Shown piece after piece: positions 15,763 to 23,779 of a stretch of DNA of 64,000 nt. Both the position numbers and the translations under genes were made by a program. The stretch is from Streptomyces sp. SID12501 (GTDB taxonomy: Bacteria; Actinomycetota; Actinomycetes; Streptomycetales; Streptomycetaceae). A model generated the notes under the pieces. That model had not been told where the DNA came from, did not search any database, and saw nothing but the letters and a program-made list of their open reading frames with translations. Where the stretch lies: NCBI RefSeq assembly GCF_010550245.1, contig NZ_JAAGLU010000009.1, positions 186,001-250,000 of the forward strand. Direction: 5' to 3'. Numbering within the stretch: position 1 is the stretch's first letter; every line of letters starts with the position of its first letter.

Positions 15763-17171
15763 GAAGTCCTGCTTTCGCGGTCGGGGGTCACGTTGGGGGC
15801 GGGCATCGACTTGGGCGCGGGCGCGGAGCGGGCGATCGCCTCGCGGTAGTGGGCCGCCGTGCCCGCCGCGGCCCGGGCCCAGGTGAAGCGGTTCAGTACG
15901 CGCTCGCGGCCCGCCCGGCCCAGGCGCGCCCTCAGTTCCGGGTCGGCGAGGAGGGTCGCCAGGGCGGCGGCCAGGGCTCCCGGGTCGCCCGGTGGGACCG
16001 CCAGACAGGTCTCGCCGTCGGGGCCGGCCACCTCGGGGATCGCTCCGCCGGTGGTGGCGACCAGGGGCGTGCCGGTGGCCATCGCCTCCGCCGCCGGGAG
16101 GGAGAAGCCCTCGTACAGGGACGGCACGCAGGCGATCTCCGCCGAACGCACCAGGTCGACGAGTTCCGCGTCCGAGATGCCCTTCACGAACTCGACGGCG
16201 CCTTCGAGGCCGTACCGCTCGATCGCCTGGGCGACGGGTCCGTCCTCGGCGCGCTTGCCGACGACCACGAGGTGGGCGGCGGGATGTTCCGTACGTACCT
16301 TCGCCAGCGCCTCGACGAGGAACACCAGCCCCTTGAGGGGAACGTCCGCGCTGGACGTGGTCACGATGCGGCCCGGTACCTGACGGACCGCCGGGTCGGG
16401 CGAGAAGAGGTCGGTGTCCGCGCCGATGTGCACGACATGGATGCGCTCGTCCCGTACGCCGAGATGGTCGACGATCTCCTGGCGTGACGTGCCCGAGACG
16501 GTGAGTACCGACGGCAGGCGGCGCGCCACGCGCTTCTGCATGCGCGTGAAGCCGTACCAGCGCCGTACCGACATCCGGCGGCGCGCGCTCTCGGCCGCGT
16601 CCAGCTCCAACTGCCGGTCCACGGTGATGGGGTGGTGGATCGTGGTGACGAGCGGGGCACCGATGTCGCCCAACAGGCCGTACCCGAGCGTCTGGTTGTC
16701 GTGCACGACGTCGAACTCGCCGCTCCGGGCGCGCAGTTGGCGGCGAGCCCGGAGGGAGAAGGTGAGCGGTTCGGGGAAGCCGCCGGTCCACATGGTGGCG
16801 ACTTCGAGCGCGTCGATCCAGTCGCGGTACTCGTCACGCGCCGGAGTGCGGAAGGGGTCCGGGTGACGGTACAGGTCGAGGCTGGGCAGCTCGGTGAGAA
16901 CGGGGTCGGGGCCGGTGCCGGTGCCGGGGCTGAAACCGGCTTCGGACCCGTCGCGGCCGTCGAGTACGTCCAGTACGGGGTACGGCTGGGAGCCGATGAC
17001 CTCGACGCGGTGACCGAGCCGGGCGAGTTCGCGCGACAGATGGCGTACGTAGACGCCCTGGCCGCCGCAGAACGGGTTCCCCTTATAGGTCAGAAGTGCG
17101 ATGTTGAGCGGTCGCTCGCCGTCCGCTGCAGGTTCCCCCGGAGGGCCTGCCTCGCTGGCCTCGGCCGTCAC
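15756..17171 (-). CDS. Glycosyltransferase family 4 (GT4)
   Basis: A 471-residue GT-B enzyme. Its N-terminal domain begins LNIALLTYKGNPFCGGQGVY (donor-side Gly-rich loop). The C-terminal domain carries the GT4 features VVVGKRAEDG, CVPSLYEGFSLPAAEAMATG (E-x7-E) and TTGGAIPEV. It transfers a sugar from a nucleotide donor; the acceptor is unknown. GTG at 17171 is preferred because AAGGGGG precedes it; GTG at 17192 is an alternative. It is the first gene of a three-gene operon, and the start region is divergent from the kstR-like gene with a KstR-type operator 55 bases upstream. Confidence 0.9.
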   Translation of the reverse strand: MTAEASEAGPPGEPAADGERPLNIALLTYKGNPFCGGQGVYVRHLSRELARLGHRVEVIGSQPYPVLDVLDGRDGSEAGFSPGTGTGPDPVLTELPSLDLYRHPDPFRTPARDEYRDWIDALEVATMWTGGFPEPLTFSLRARRQLRARSGEFDVVHDNQTLGYGLLGDIGAPLVTTIHHPITVDRQLELDAAESARRRMSVRRWYGFTRMQKRVARRLPSVLTVSGTSRQEIVDHLGVRDERIHVVHIGADTDLFSPDPAVRQVPGRIVTTSSADVPLKGLVFLVEALAKVRTEHPAAHLVVVGKRAEDGPVAQAIERYGLEGAVEFVKGISDAELVDLVRSAEIACVPSLYEGFSLPAAEAMATGTPLVATTGGAIPEVAGPDGETCLAVPPGDPGALAAALATLLADPELRARLGRAGRERVLNRFTWARAAAGTAAHYREAIARSAPAPKSMPAPNVTPDRESRTSC

Positions 17172-17225
17172 TCCTGGCCCCCTTCTCCCCACGGTTTCCC
17201 GCGAGACTACGACGGGACGCTAATC

Positions 17226-17239
17226 TAGAACAAGTTTCA
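17226..17239. promoter_or_regulatory. KstR-type operator between GT4 operon and kstR-like gene
   Basis: TAGAACAAGTTTCA matches TNNAACNNGTTNNA at every fixed position. It lies 55 bases from the GT4 start and ~196 bases from the TetR start. It could autoregulate the repressor, as KstR does in mycobacteria, and also act on the GT4 operon. Confidence 0.75.
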
Positions 17240-17434
17240 GACTTGATCGTTCAGGAGGCTCCGAATCTACCGGCAGGTACCTCGGCTGTGAGCGGTGGAT
17301 CAGGTGATTCGCGCCACGGCGGCCGCACAACACTGACGTGCCATGCTGACTGTTTGCTGACATACGACTGCCAGATCGCTGACTGATCGCCGCCCGATCG
17401 TCACGCGATCACCGACTGTCACGGAACGGGACCC

Positions 17435-18166
17435 ATGCCTGCCGACGCGAAGGTGGAAGCACATACGGCGCGACCGAGTTCGCCGTCCGGTTCGACGTCC
17501 CGTCCGGCCTCCGGTCCGGCGTCCGGTTCGCTGCCGGCCGCGTTGCCGCCGTCCGCTCCGCTCACGGAGCGGCAGCAGGCCCGGCGGCGCCGGATCCTGC
17601 ACGCGAGCGCGCAGTTGGCGAGCCGGGGCGGTTTCGACGCGGTACAGATGCGGGAGGTCGCCGAGTCCTCGCAGGTCGCGCTCGGGACGCTCTACCGGTA
17701 CTTCCCGTCCAAGGTCCATCTGCTGGTCGCCACCATGCAGGACCAGCTGGAACACATGCACGGCACGCTGCGCAAGAAGCCGCCGACGGGTGAGACGGCC
17801 GCGGAGCGGGTGGCGGAGACCCTGATGCGCGCCTTCCGCGCGCTCCAGCGTGAGCCGCATCTGGCGGACGCGATGGTGCGGGCGCTGACGTTCGCGGACC
17901 GCAGCGTTTCAGCGGAGGTCGACCAGGTCTCCCGCCAGACGACGGCGATCATCCTGGACTCGATGGGCCTGGGCGACCCGGGCCAGGGGCACCCGACGCC
18001 CGAGCAGCTCTCGGCGGTCCGCGTCATCGAGCACACCTGGCACTCGGCGCTGATCACCTGGCTGTCGGGCCGGGCGTCGATCGCCCAGGTGAAGATCGAC
18101 ATCGAGACGGTGTGCCGGTTGATCGACCTGACGGATCCCTCCGGGGAGGCCGGGGAGAGCCGGTAG
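17435..18166 (+). CDS. kstR: KstR-like TetR-family repressor
   Basis: A 243-residue TetR regulator. After a Ser/Pro/Ala-rich tail of ~40 residues comes the TetR DNA-binding domain (RQQARRRRILHASAQLASRG, then GGFDAVQMREVAESSQ and LGTLYRYFPSKVHLL), which is close to M. tuberculosis KstR as remembered (VGTLYRYFPSKVHLLV). The ligand domain also recalls KstR (AMVRALTFAD, SAEVDQVSRQ, WLSGRASI). KstR represses cholesterol catabolism genes and is released by a 3-oxo-cholestenoyl-CoA-type ligand. ATG at 17435 is preceded by GGAAC. The tail is longer than in mycobacterial KstR (~220 residues in total). A KstR-type site upstream predicts autoregulation. Confidence 0.9.
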   Translation: MPADAKVEAHTARPSSPSGSTSRPASGPASGSLPAALPPSAPLTERQQARRRRILHASAQLASRGGFDAVQMREVAESSQVALGTLYRYFPSKVHLLVATMQDQLEHMHGTLRKKPPTGETAAERVAETLMRAFRALQREPHLADAMVRALTFADRSVSAEVDQVSRQTTAIILDSMGLGDPGQGHPTPEQLSAVRVIEHTWHSALITWLSGRASIAQVKIDIETVCRLIDLTDPSGEAGESR

Positions 18167-18222
18167 GTTTCTCGCCCCCGCCGCCCCTACCCGTCCCATC
18201 CCTCCCCCAGAGGGGGACCCCC

Positions 18223-18296
18223 ACTGGGGGCTGCGCCCCCAGACCCCCGCTTCGGCCCTGAACGGGCCTTGTCCTCAATCGCCGGACGGGCTGAAA
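18223..18296. repeat. Streptomyces interspersed repeat (terminator-like), copy 1
   Basis: This 74-base element begins ACTGGGGGCTGCGCCCCCAG and ends GCCGGACGGGCTGAAA. It contains a hairpin (CTGGGGG/CCCCCAG) and a CGGCCCTGAACGGGCC stem. A diverged copy is at 56931-57006. Such elements are very common in Streptomyces and usually sit at 3' ends, here between the convergent kstR-like and ferredoxin genes. Confidence 0.75.
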
Positions 18297-18357
18297 ACGC
18301 GGGCGGGGGGATGGACGGGTGGGAATCACGGCCCGGGCTGCACCCACCCCGCCCCCA

Positions 18358-18591
18358 CTAGTCCTCCGGCGGAAACACCGGCTCCCCACCCCCCAGGAGC
18401 GTGATCATGATCGCCTCCACCGGGCAGTTCTCCGCCGCCGCCAACACCTTCTCGTTCGCGTCCGTGTCCGGTTCGACCGGGTGGGACTGCATCCCGGTGT
18501 CGAGGCGGAAACCGTCCGGTGCCCGGTGGACGCACTGGGCCGAGCCGATGCACAGCGAGCGGTCGACCTCCACGTGCCAGCGGTCGCCCAT
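18358..18591 (-). CDS. [3Fe-4S]-type ferredoxin (P450 electron donor)
   Basis: A 77-residue single-cluster ferredoxin with CIGSAQC (Cys14, Cys20) and CPVEAI (Cys56). The C-x5-C...CP spacing lacks the cysteine needed for a fourth cluster ligand, so a [3Fe-4S] cluster is expected, as in FdxD-type partners of CYP125/CYP142. It starts five bases after the aldehyde dehydrogenase stop and so shares its transcript. It probably feeds electrons to the CYP125-like enzyme at 41271, although that gene is 23 kb away. Confidence 0.92.
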   Translation of the reverse strand: MGDRWHVEVDRSLCIGSAQCVHRAPDGFRLDTGMQSHPVEPDTDANEKVLAAAENCPVEAIMITLLGGGEPVFPPED

Positions 18592-18596
18592 CGCGC

Positions 18597-20054
18597 CTAT
18601 CCCTCCCAGCCGGCCGGGAGGTGGATCATCTTGTGCTCCAGGTACTCGCTGAACCCCTCGGGCCCGAACTCCCGCCCCAGACCCGAGTTCTTGTAGCCGC
18701 CGAACGGGCCGAGCATGTCGAGGCTGAAGGTGTTCACCGAGTACGTGCCGGTACGGACCTGGCGGGCGATCTCGATGCCGTGCGCGACGTCGGCCGTCCA
18801 CACGCTGCCGGAGAGCCCGTAGTCGGAGTCGTTCGCGATCTTCACCGCCTCGGTCTCGTCTCCGTACGGGATCAGACAGATGACCGGGCCGAAGATCTCC
18901 TCGCGGGCGATGCGCATCGAGTTGTCGACGTCGCCGAAGAGGGTCGGTTCGACGTACCAGCCGCGGTCGAGGCCGGCGGGGCGTCCGCCGCCGGTGAGGA
19001 TCTTGGCGCCCTCCTCCTGGCCGATGCGGATGTAGTCGAGGTTGCGCTGCTGCTGCCGCTGCGTGACCAGCGGGCCGACCTGCGTCGCCGGGTCCAGCGG
19101 GTCGCCGACCACCAGCGCGCTCGCGGCCTGGGTGAAGGCGTCCGCGAACTCGTCGTAGCGGGAGCGTGGGAGGAGGATGCGGGTCTGGGCCACGCACGCC
19201 TGGCCGTTGTTCATCCAGGCGGCGGAGACGATGCCGGGCACGGCGGTGTCGAGGTCGGCGTCGGGGAGGACGACGGCCGCCGACTTCCCGCCCAACTCCA
19301 GTGTCACGCGGGTGAGTTGACGGGAGGCGACCTCCATCACACGCCTGCCCGCGGCGACCGAACCGGTGAAGGAGATCTTGTCGATGCCGGGGTGCCCGAC
19401 GAGGTACTCGCTGACCTCTCGGTCTGCCGGGAGAATGGAGAGAACGCCGGGCGGCAGTCCGGCCTCCTTCGCGATCTCCCCGAGGATGTACGAGTCGAGG
19501 GGTGACTCGGGCGACGGCTTCAGGACCACCGTGCAGCCGGTGAGCAGCGCGGGCGCGAGCTTGGCCGCCGCGACGAACTGCGGGACGTTCCAGGGGGCCA
19601 CGGCAGCGACGACTCCGACCGGCTCGCGCCGGACGAGGATACGGCCGAGGACGCCGTCGCGTGACTCCTCGTACGTGAAGTCGCGGGCGACCGTGATCGC
19701 CGCGTCCCACACCATCATCGCGCCGAGGGCCTGGGCGAGGACGCTCCAGGAGTACGGGGAGCCGTTCTCCGAGGAGATGACGCGGCCGATCTCCTCGTAC
19801 CGTGCCGCGATCCCGTCCTTGATGCGGGTGACGACGGCGATCCGCTCGTCGAGGGTCAGCCGCGGCCAGGGCCCCTCGTCGAAGGCGGTGCGCGCGGCGG
19901 CGACAGCCCGGTCGACGTCGGCCGTCGAGGCGTGCGGCACGCGGCCGATGACCTCTTCGGTGTGCGGGGAGATGACCTCGATGACATCCTTGCCGAGGGG
20001 GTCGGTCAACTCCCCGCCGATGAACAGCTGTCCGTGTTCCACGAGCTCGGTCAT
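18597..20054 (-). CDS. NAD-dependent aldehyde dehydrogenase
   Basis: A 485-residue ALDH. Visible are APWNVP with Asn156, Lys179 (VLKPSPESP), general base Glu253 in VTLELGGKSA, and nucleophile Cys287 in NNGQACVAQTR. The length is normal. It oxidises an aldehyde to the acid and suits the step after P450 oxidation of a sterol side chain, given the ferredoxin in its operon. Substrate assignment is inference. The promoter region is shared with the divergent MBL gene. A CTGACG palindrome lies 42-56 bases upstream of its ATG and a KstR-type site ~141 bases upstream. Confidence 0.92.
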   Translation of the reverse strand: MTELVEHGQLFIGGELTDPLGKDVIEVISPHTEEVIGRVPHASTADVDRAVAAARTAFDEGPWPRLTLDERIAVVTRIKDGIAARYEEIGRVISSENGSPYSWSVLAQALGAMMVWDAAITVARDFTYEESRDGVLGRILVRREPVGVVAAVAPWNVPQFVAAAKLAPALLTGCTVVLKPSPESPLDSYILGEIAKEAGLPPGVLSILPADREVSEYLVGHPGIDKISFTGSVAAGRRVMEVASRQLTRVTLELGGKSAAVVLPDADLDTAVPGIVSAAWMNNGQACVAQTRILLPRSRYDEFADAFTQAASALVVGDPLDPATQVGPLVTQRQQQRNLDYIRIGQEEGAKILTGGGRPAGLDRGWYVEPTLFGDVDNSMRIAREEIFGPVICLIPYGDETEAVKIANDSDYGLSGSVWTADVAHGIEIARQVRTGTYSVNTFSLDMLGPFGGYKNSGLGREFGPEGFSEYLEHKMIHLPAGWEG

Positions 20055-20095
20055 GGCCGACTGCCTCTCGCCGACTGCCTCTCCGGGTACCGTCT

Positions 20096-20110
20096 CTGAC
20101 GGATCGTCAG
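20096..20110. promoter_or_regulatory. CTGACG-N3-CGTCAG palindrome upstream of ALDH
   Basis: CTGACG-GAT-CGTCAG is perfect and extends by one pair (T/A) on each side. It lies 42 bases before the leftward ALDH start, a typical repressor position, and 135 bases before the MBL start. Confidence 0.7.
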
Positions 20111-20194
20111 ATAGATACGGAGACAGTTACCAGTTCCCTCCGGAGGAGTCCACAGCTCTGGCACCACTACGCGGTAAGTGACTCGGGCTCCCAT

Positions 20195-20208
20195 TGGAAC
20201 TGGTTCTA
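20195..20208. promoter_or_regulatory. KstR-type operator upstream of MBL-fold gene
   Basis: TGGAACTGGTTCTA fits TNNAACNNGTTNNA exactly. It lies 37-50 bases before the MBL ATG and 141 bases before the divergent ALDH start. Confidence 0.75.
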
Positions 20209-20244
20209 GTTATAGTTGCTGGCAGCCCAGCCACAGGGGAGCCC

Positions 20245-21282
20245 ATGACACAGGTGTCGACGCAGGTGACCGATCACGGCGGGGGCGTACGGTCCCTCCG
20301 GGTCCCCATTCCGAACAATCCCCTCGGATACACGCTGGTGTACGTCGTCGACACCGACAGCGGGCCGGTGCTCATCGACACGGGCTGGGACGACCCGCTG
20401 TCCTGGGACGCGCTCACCGAGGGCCTGTCGGCGTGCGGCACGTCGGCGGGCGAGATCCACGGCATGGTGATCACCCACCACCACCCGGACCACCACGGCC
20501 TGTCGGGCCAGGTCCGTGAGGTGTCCGGGGCGTGGATCGCGATGCACGAGGCCGACATCTCCCTCGTGAGGCGGACTCGCGACAACCGTTCCGAGCGCTG
20601 GTACACGTACATGACCGCGAAGTTGGCGGCGGCCGGCGCGCCCGCCGACCACGTGGCGACCCTGACCAGGACCCTCGTCGACATCCTGCCCGGCTTCTCC
20701 CCGGCGCTCCCCGACCGCGAGATCGTCCCCGGCGAACTCCTCGACCTCCCCGGCCGCCGCCTGCGCGCGATCTGGACGCCGGGCCACACCCCGGGCCACG
20801 TCTGCCTCCACCTGGAGGAGGCCCACCCGGCCCAACTCCCCGGCAACGGCCGCCTGTTCTCCGGCGACCACCTGCTCCCCGGGATCACCCCGCACATCGG
20901 CCTGTACGAGGACCCGGACGACACGACGGTCGCCGACCCGCTCGGCGACTACCTCGACTCCCTGGAGCGCATCGGCCGCCTCGCCCCGGCGGAGGTCCTC
21001 CCGGCGCACCGCCACGCCTTCCCCGACGCGACCGTCCGCGTGCAGGAACTCCTCGACCACCACGAAGACCGCCTCACCGGCCTCCGCTCCCTCCTCACCA
21101 CCCCCCTCACCGCCTGGCAACTGGCGGAGCGTATGGAGTGGAACCGCCCCTGGTCCGAAATCCCCCCGGGATCACGGAACATCGCGGTCTCGGAGGCGGA
21201 GGCCCACGTACGCCGCCTGGTCAAACTGGGCCAGGCTGAAGCGATGACGGGAAGCGATCCGGTGACGTACGTGGCGGTTTGA
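20245..21282 (+). CDS. Metallo-beta-lactamase-fold hydrolase
   Basis: A 345-residue MBL-fold protein with the metal motif HxHxDH at residues 78-83 (THHHPDHHG), a further His in GHTPGHVCLHLEE, Asp in SGDHLLPGITPHIG, and a C-terminal helical winged-helix-like region (~260-345) typical of LACTB2-like thioesterase/hydrolases. ATG at 20245 follows AGGGGAG. The product could be a thioesterase for acyl-CoA intermediates, which fits KstR-type control, but that is inference. Its stop codon TGA (21280-21282) lies at the first bases of the IS605 right-end hairpin, so the original C-terminus may have been altered by the insertion. Confidence 0.88.
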   Translation: MTQVSTQVTDHGGGVRSLRVPIPNNPLGYTLVYVVDTDSGPVLIDTGWDDPLSWDALTEGLSACGTSAGEIHGMVITHHHPDHHGLSGQVREVSGAWIAMHEADISLVRRTRDNRSERWYTYMTAKLAAAGAPADHVATLTRTLVDILPGFSPALPDREIVPGELLDLPGRRLRAIWTPGHTPGHVCLHLEEAHPAQLPGNGRLFSGDHLLPGITPHIGLYEDPDDTTVADPLGDYLDSLERIGRLAPAEVLPAHRHAFPDATVRVQELLDHHEDRLTGLRSLLTTPLTAWQLAERMEWNRPWSEIPPGSRNIAVSEAEAHVRRLVKLGQAEAMTGSDPVTYVAV

Positions 21283-21450
21283 ATCCTCCCCTCCCTGAAG
21301 GGGAAGGGGATTCCTGGCTCAGGCCGCCTCCTGGAGCAGCGCTCCAGGAGGTCTTCTGCCATCGGCGCCAGCCGGGTTGAGACCAGCCCGGACGAGCATG
21401 ACGTGTGCGGAGTTCTTGTCCCGTGGGGACACGTTTCCGCATACGGTGCA
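21281..21450 (-). ncRNA. Putative omega (re)RNA region of TnpB
   Basis: In IS605 elements the guide RNA scaffold comes from the 3' end of tnpB plus the right-end hairpin, and the guide is the flanking DNA. Read leftward, the hairpin at 21313-21281 is the scaffold end. The following bases, AAACCGCCACGTACGTCACC (21280 downward, inside the MBL gene), would be the guide. The 5' limit given is approximate. Confidence 0.45.
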
Positions 21451-22539
21451 GGTGTAGGTGCGCTCACCCAGCGGCAGGCGATGCTTGGCTCTCGCATCGC
21501 AGTGCGCGCAGTCCATCGTGGTGTGCGCGGGGTGGACGAGGCGGATGTCCCGCCCGTGCTTGCGGCCCATCTCGATCAGCGCGGCCTTGGTGGCGCCGAT
21601 GGCGGCGTCAGCGGCCTTGCGGGCCATCGTGGTCTTGGCGAGGAACTTGGGGCGGAAGTCCTCGACAGCGATGGCGTCGTGATCGCGGACCACCTTCTTG
21701 GCCCACTTGCGGCCCGTGTCCGCACGCTGCCTGGCGACCTTCTTGTGCGCCTTCGCCCGCCATTTCTTCGCCTCGCGGTAGCCCCTCGACCCGGGCTGCC
21801 CCTTCTTGGGCTTGCGGCGGGCCATCATCCGGTCGTACCGGGCCACCTTCGTCCGGGCCTTCCTCCCGTGCCCGGCGTGCGGCAGGTCGTGCCCGTCGGA
21901 GGTGGTGGTCGCGGTCTCCTTCACGCCCCAGTCGACGCCGAGTACGCGACCGGTGCGAGGCAGGGGCTGAACCTGGGCGGGGACGACGAACGAGCCGTAC
22001 CAGTGCCCGAGGCTGTCCTGGTACACGCGCACCGAGGACGGCTCGGCCGGCAGTTCCCGCGACCACACCACCGCCACGACGATGCCGCCCGCCAGATGCA
22101 GACGTCCGTCCTTCAACCGGAACCCACGCTTGGTGTAGTTGAGGGTCGCCGGCGCCCCGTGCTTCTTCTTGTACGTGGGCATACCCGCCCGGCGTGCCAT
22201 GGGCAGGCGCTCTTTGATGTCCTTGTGCGCCTTGGCGCGGGAGCGGCCGAAGTCACGGATGACCTGCTGCTGGACAACCGACGAGCCCTCACGCAGCCAC
22301 GGTGTACGGGCGCGGGCTTCGGTCAGCATCCTGTCGAGCTGAGCCGGACCGCACGTGGCCTTCTGACCGGTGGCCTTGTTGTGCAGGTGCACGGCCTTGG
22401 ACTTGGCGGCACATTCGTTCCACACCCACCGGCATCGGCCCCACTCCGCCGCCAGAGCGGCGCCGGCAGCGCACGACACGCGCAGCCGGTAGGTGTAGCG
22501 GGCATGCCCGGCCTCCACAGCCGCCCCCACCTGCGCCAT
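21319..22539 (-). CDS. tnpB: TnpB RNA-guided nuclease of IS605 family
   Basis: A 406-residue protein with an intact RuvC-like site: Asp203 in LGVDWGVKE, Glu293 in IAVEDF and Asp374 in SPRDKNSAHV. A zinc ribbon is formed by Cys344/Cys347 (CAHC) and Cys364/Cys367 (CTVC). The N-terminal helix-turn-helix region (YRLRVSCAAGAALAAEWGRC) is present. All catalytic residues are kept and the length is normal for the family, so it is probably an active omega-RNA-guided DNA endonuclease, not a transposase as such. Confidence 0.93.
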   Translation of the reverse strand: MAQVGAAVEAGHARYTYRLRVSCAAGAALAAEWGRCRWVWNECAAKSKAVHLHNKATGQKATCGPAQLDRMLTEARARTPWLREGSSVVQQQVIRDFGRSRAKAHKDIKERLPMARRAGMPTYKKKHGAPATLNYTKRGFRLKDGRLHLAGGIVVAVVWSRELPAEPSSVRVYQDSLGHWYGSFVVPAQVQPLPRTGRVLGVDWGVKETATTTSDGHDLPHAGHGRKARTKVARYDRMMARRKPKKGQPGSRGYREAKKWRAKAHKKVARQRADTGRKWAKKVVRDHDAIAVEDFRPKFLAKTTMARKAADAAIGATKAALIEMGRKHGRDIRLVHPAHTTMDCAHCDARAKHRLPLGERTYTCTVCGNVSPRDKNSAHVMLVRAGLNPAGADGRRPPGALLQEAA

Positions 22540-23218
22540 CTCGCCCCCTCACGCTCCCCGGCCGGGACACCGTGCCGTCCCGAACCCCCCGAAGGACCAT
22601 ACGTACGACAGCCGCACAAACAGACCCCGATCCCCCAGCCTCACCCCGACCAGCGATCACAGGCACACACGTCCGCATCGCCTCGGGGTGCCTGCAGGCA
22701 GAGGTGGGCACTCCGCGCCCGGAACCGGATGCGGCGACGCTCCGCGTCGCGGCACCGGGATGCGCTTCCTCCCCGGCGTGAACGCCAGGGCCTCCCCGCA
22801 AGAAAGCAGGTGAACCTGTCTCCGTCCGCAGGGACCTCTCGACCGTTCGCCACCGGGCCGCCTTCGAGAGCCAGGTCACTTTCGACGCGCCCTGCGCGTG
22901 AAGCGGCCCACAGGACGCAGATCACCTACGAGGCGGATTAGTAGACCGAAGTCCGTGTCATGCCCACACAGAAACAGCCTCCGACCTGCGCATTGAGAGT
23001 CACGTCACAAAGTGTGCCGACCACCCACATACGAACACAACTAGCAAAAGGGGTGATTGCGGACGGCCGCCGGGTTTGTTTCTCTGGAGCAGTCGCACGG
23101 CGCCGACGAACCCTCACGGGTCGCGGCGCCGCCGCATGTCACCGCCACACACGCAACAGACGCAGTACGTGGCACCGGCTTGCCCGCGACGGTCCTGACC
23201 CCGAGGAAAAGGTTCTCC
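22540..23218. other. Gene-free stretch: IS left end and long leader of the transglycosylase gene
   Basis: No convincing gene is seen in these 679 bases; the open frames here lack Streptomyces codon bias or run antisense to tnpB. It holds the left-end-like hairpin at 22771-22790, a small hairpin GCGACGC/GCGTCGC near 22738, and further right a strong hairpin at 23098-23131 (CGGCGCCG arms enclosing an inner AACCC/GGGT stem) in what is probably the 5' untranslated region of the transglycosylase gene. Streptomyces muralytic genes often have a c-di-AMP ydaO riboswitch, but I could not find its CAGCUAACC-type core here. Confidence 0.5.
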
Positions 23219-23638
23219 GTGTTCGTCTCCCGTATCGCCCGCACCATCGCCTCCCCCAAGAAGGCCCTCACCGCCGCCGCCGTGGCCGCCGCCACCGCCG
23301 GTATGGTGCTGGCCGCGGCTCCCGCACAGGCGGCGACCACCGCCTCCGCGTCCGACGCCAAGGCGATCGCGCAGAAGCTGATCCCGAACGACGCGCAGTA
23401 CAACGCCTTCAGCAAGATCGTCGAGCACGAGAGTGGCTGGGACGTCGACGCCACCAACGCCTCCTCCGGCGCATACGGCCTGGTCCAGGCCCTCCCCGGC
23501 TCGAAGATGGCCTCCGCCGGCTCCGACTGGAAGACCAGCGCGGCCACCCAGATCAAGTGGGGCCTGGACTACATGAACGACCGCTACGGCAGCCCGGTCG
23601 GTGCCTGGAACTTCTGGCAGACCCACCACTGGTACTGA
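23219..23638 (+). CDS. Secreted lytic-transglycosylase-like protein
   Basis: A 139-residue precursor. The signal peptide covers residues ~1-38 (hydrophobic core AVAAATAGMVLAAA, cleavage after AQA). The mature part is a small SLT-like domain with catalytic-type Glu71 (IVEHESGWDVDA), SGAYGLVQALPGSKM and the C-terminal WNFWQTHHWY signature of actinobacterial aggregation-promoting-factor-like transglycosylases. It would cleave glycan strands of peptidoglycan outside the cell. GTG at 23219 is used because GAGGAAAAGG precedes it; the longer frame upstream is untranslated leader. Confidence 0.87.
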   Translation: MFVSRIARTIASPKKALTAAAVAAATAGMVLAAAPAQAATTASASDAKAIAQKLIPNDAQYNAFSKIVEHESGWDVDATNASSGAYGLVQALPGSKMASAGSDWKTSAATQIKWGLDYMNDRYGSPVGAWNFWQTHHWY

Positions 23639-23654
23639 GCCGGCCCGGCAGGAC

Positions 23655-23717
23655 GCGGGTAGTACGAAGGCGCCGGCCCCCGATCACTTCGGGGGCCGGC
23701 GCCTTCGTACTACCCGC
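23655..23717. terminator. 29-bp perfect inverted repeat (terminator) after the transglycosylase gene
   Basis: Arms at 23655-23683 and 23689-23717 are perfectly complementary over 29 bases with a five-base loop (TCACT). The stem begins GCGGGTAGTACGAAGG and includes GCGCCGGCCCCCG. It starts 17 bases after the stop codon and lies between two same-strand genes. The length is far beyond a usual terminator. Confidence 0.85.
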
Positions 23718-23779
23718 CTGTCCGGGTCCCGCCCTGTCCCGCCCTGTCCCTCCGTATCCCCCCGTGGTGGACTGACCCG

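Larger units (their letters stand above)
21281..22800 (-). mobile_element. IS605-family element carrying only tnpB
   Basis: The element consists of a tnpB gene (21319-22539), a right-end imperfect hairpin at 21281-21313 (GAATCCTCCCCTCCC / GGGGAAGGGGATTC) and a probable left-end hairpin at 22771-22790 (CCCCGGCG TGAA CGCCAGGG). No tnpA (Y1 transposase) is present, so it would need one in trans. The left boundary is approximate; the right boundary abuts or overlaps the MBL stop. Confidence 0.7.

Noticed and set aside
18193..18300. Attachment site or novel repeat between kstR and ferredoxin
   Set aside because: It matches the common Streptomyces intergenic repeat, present again at 56931; no integrase or duplication of a tRNA end is near.
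22960..23218. ydaO (c-di-AMP) riboswitch before the transglycosylase
   Set aside because: The conserved CAGCUAACC-type core and closing helices could not be found; only a strong GC hairpin is seen.
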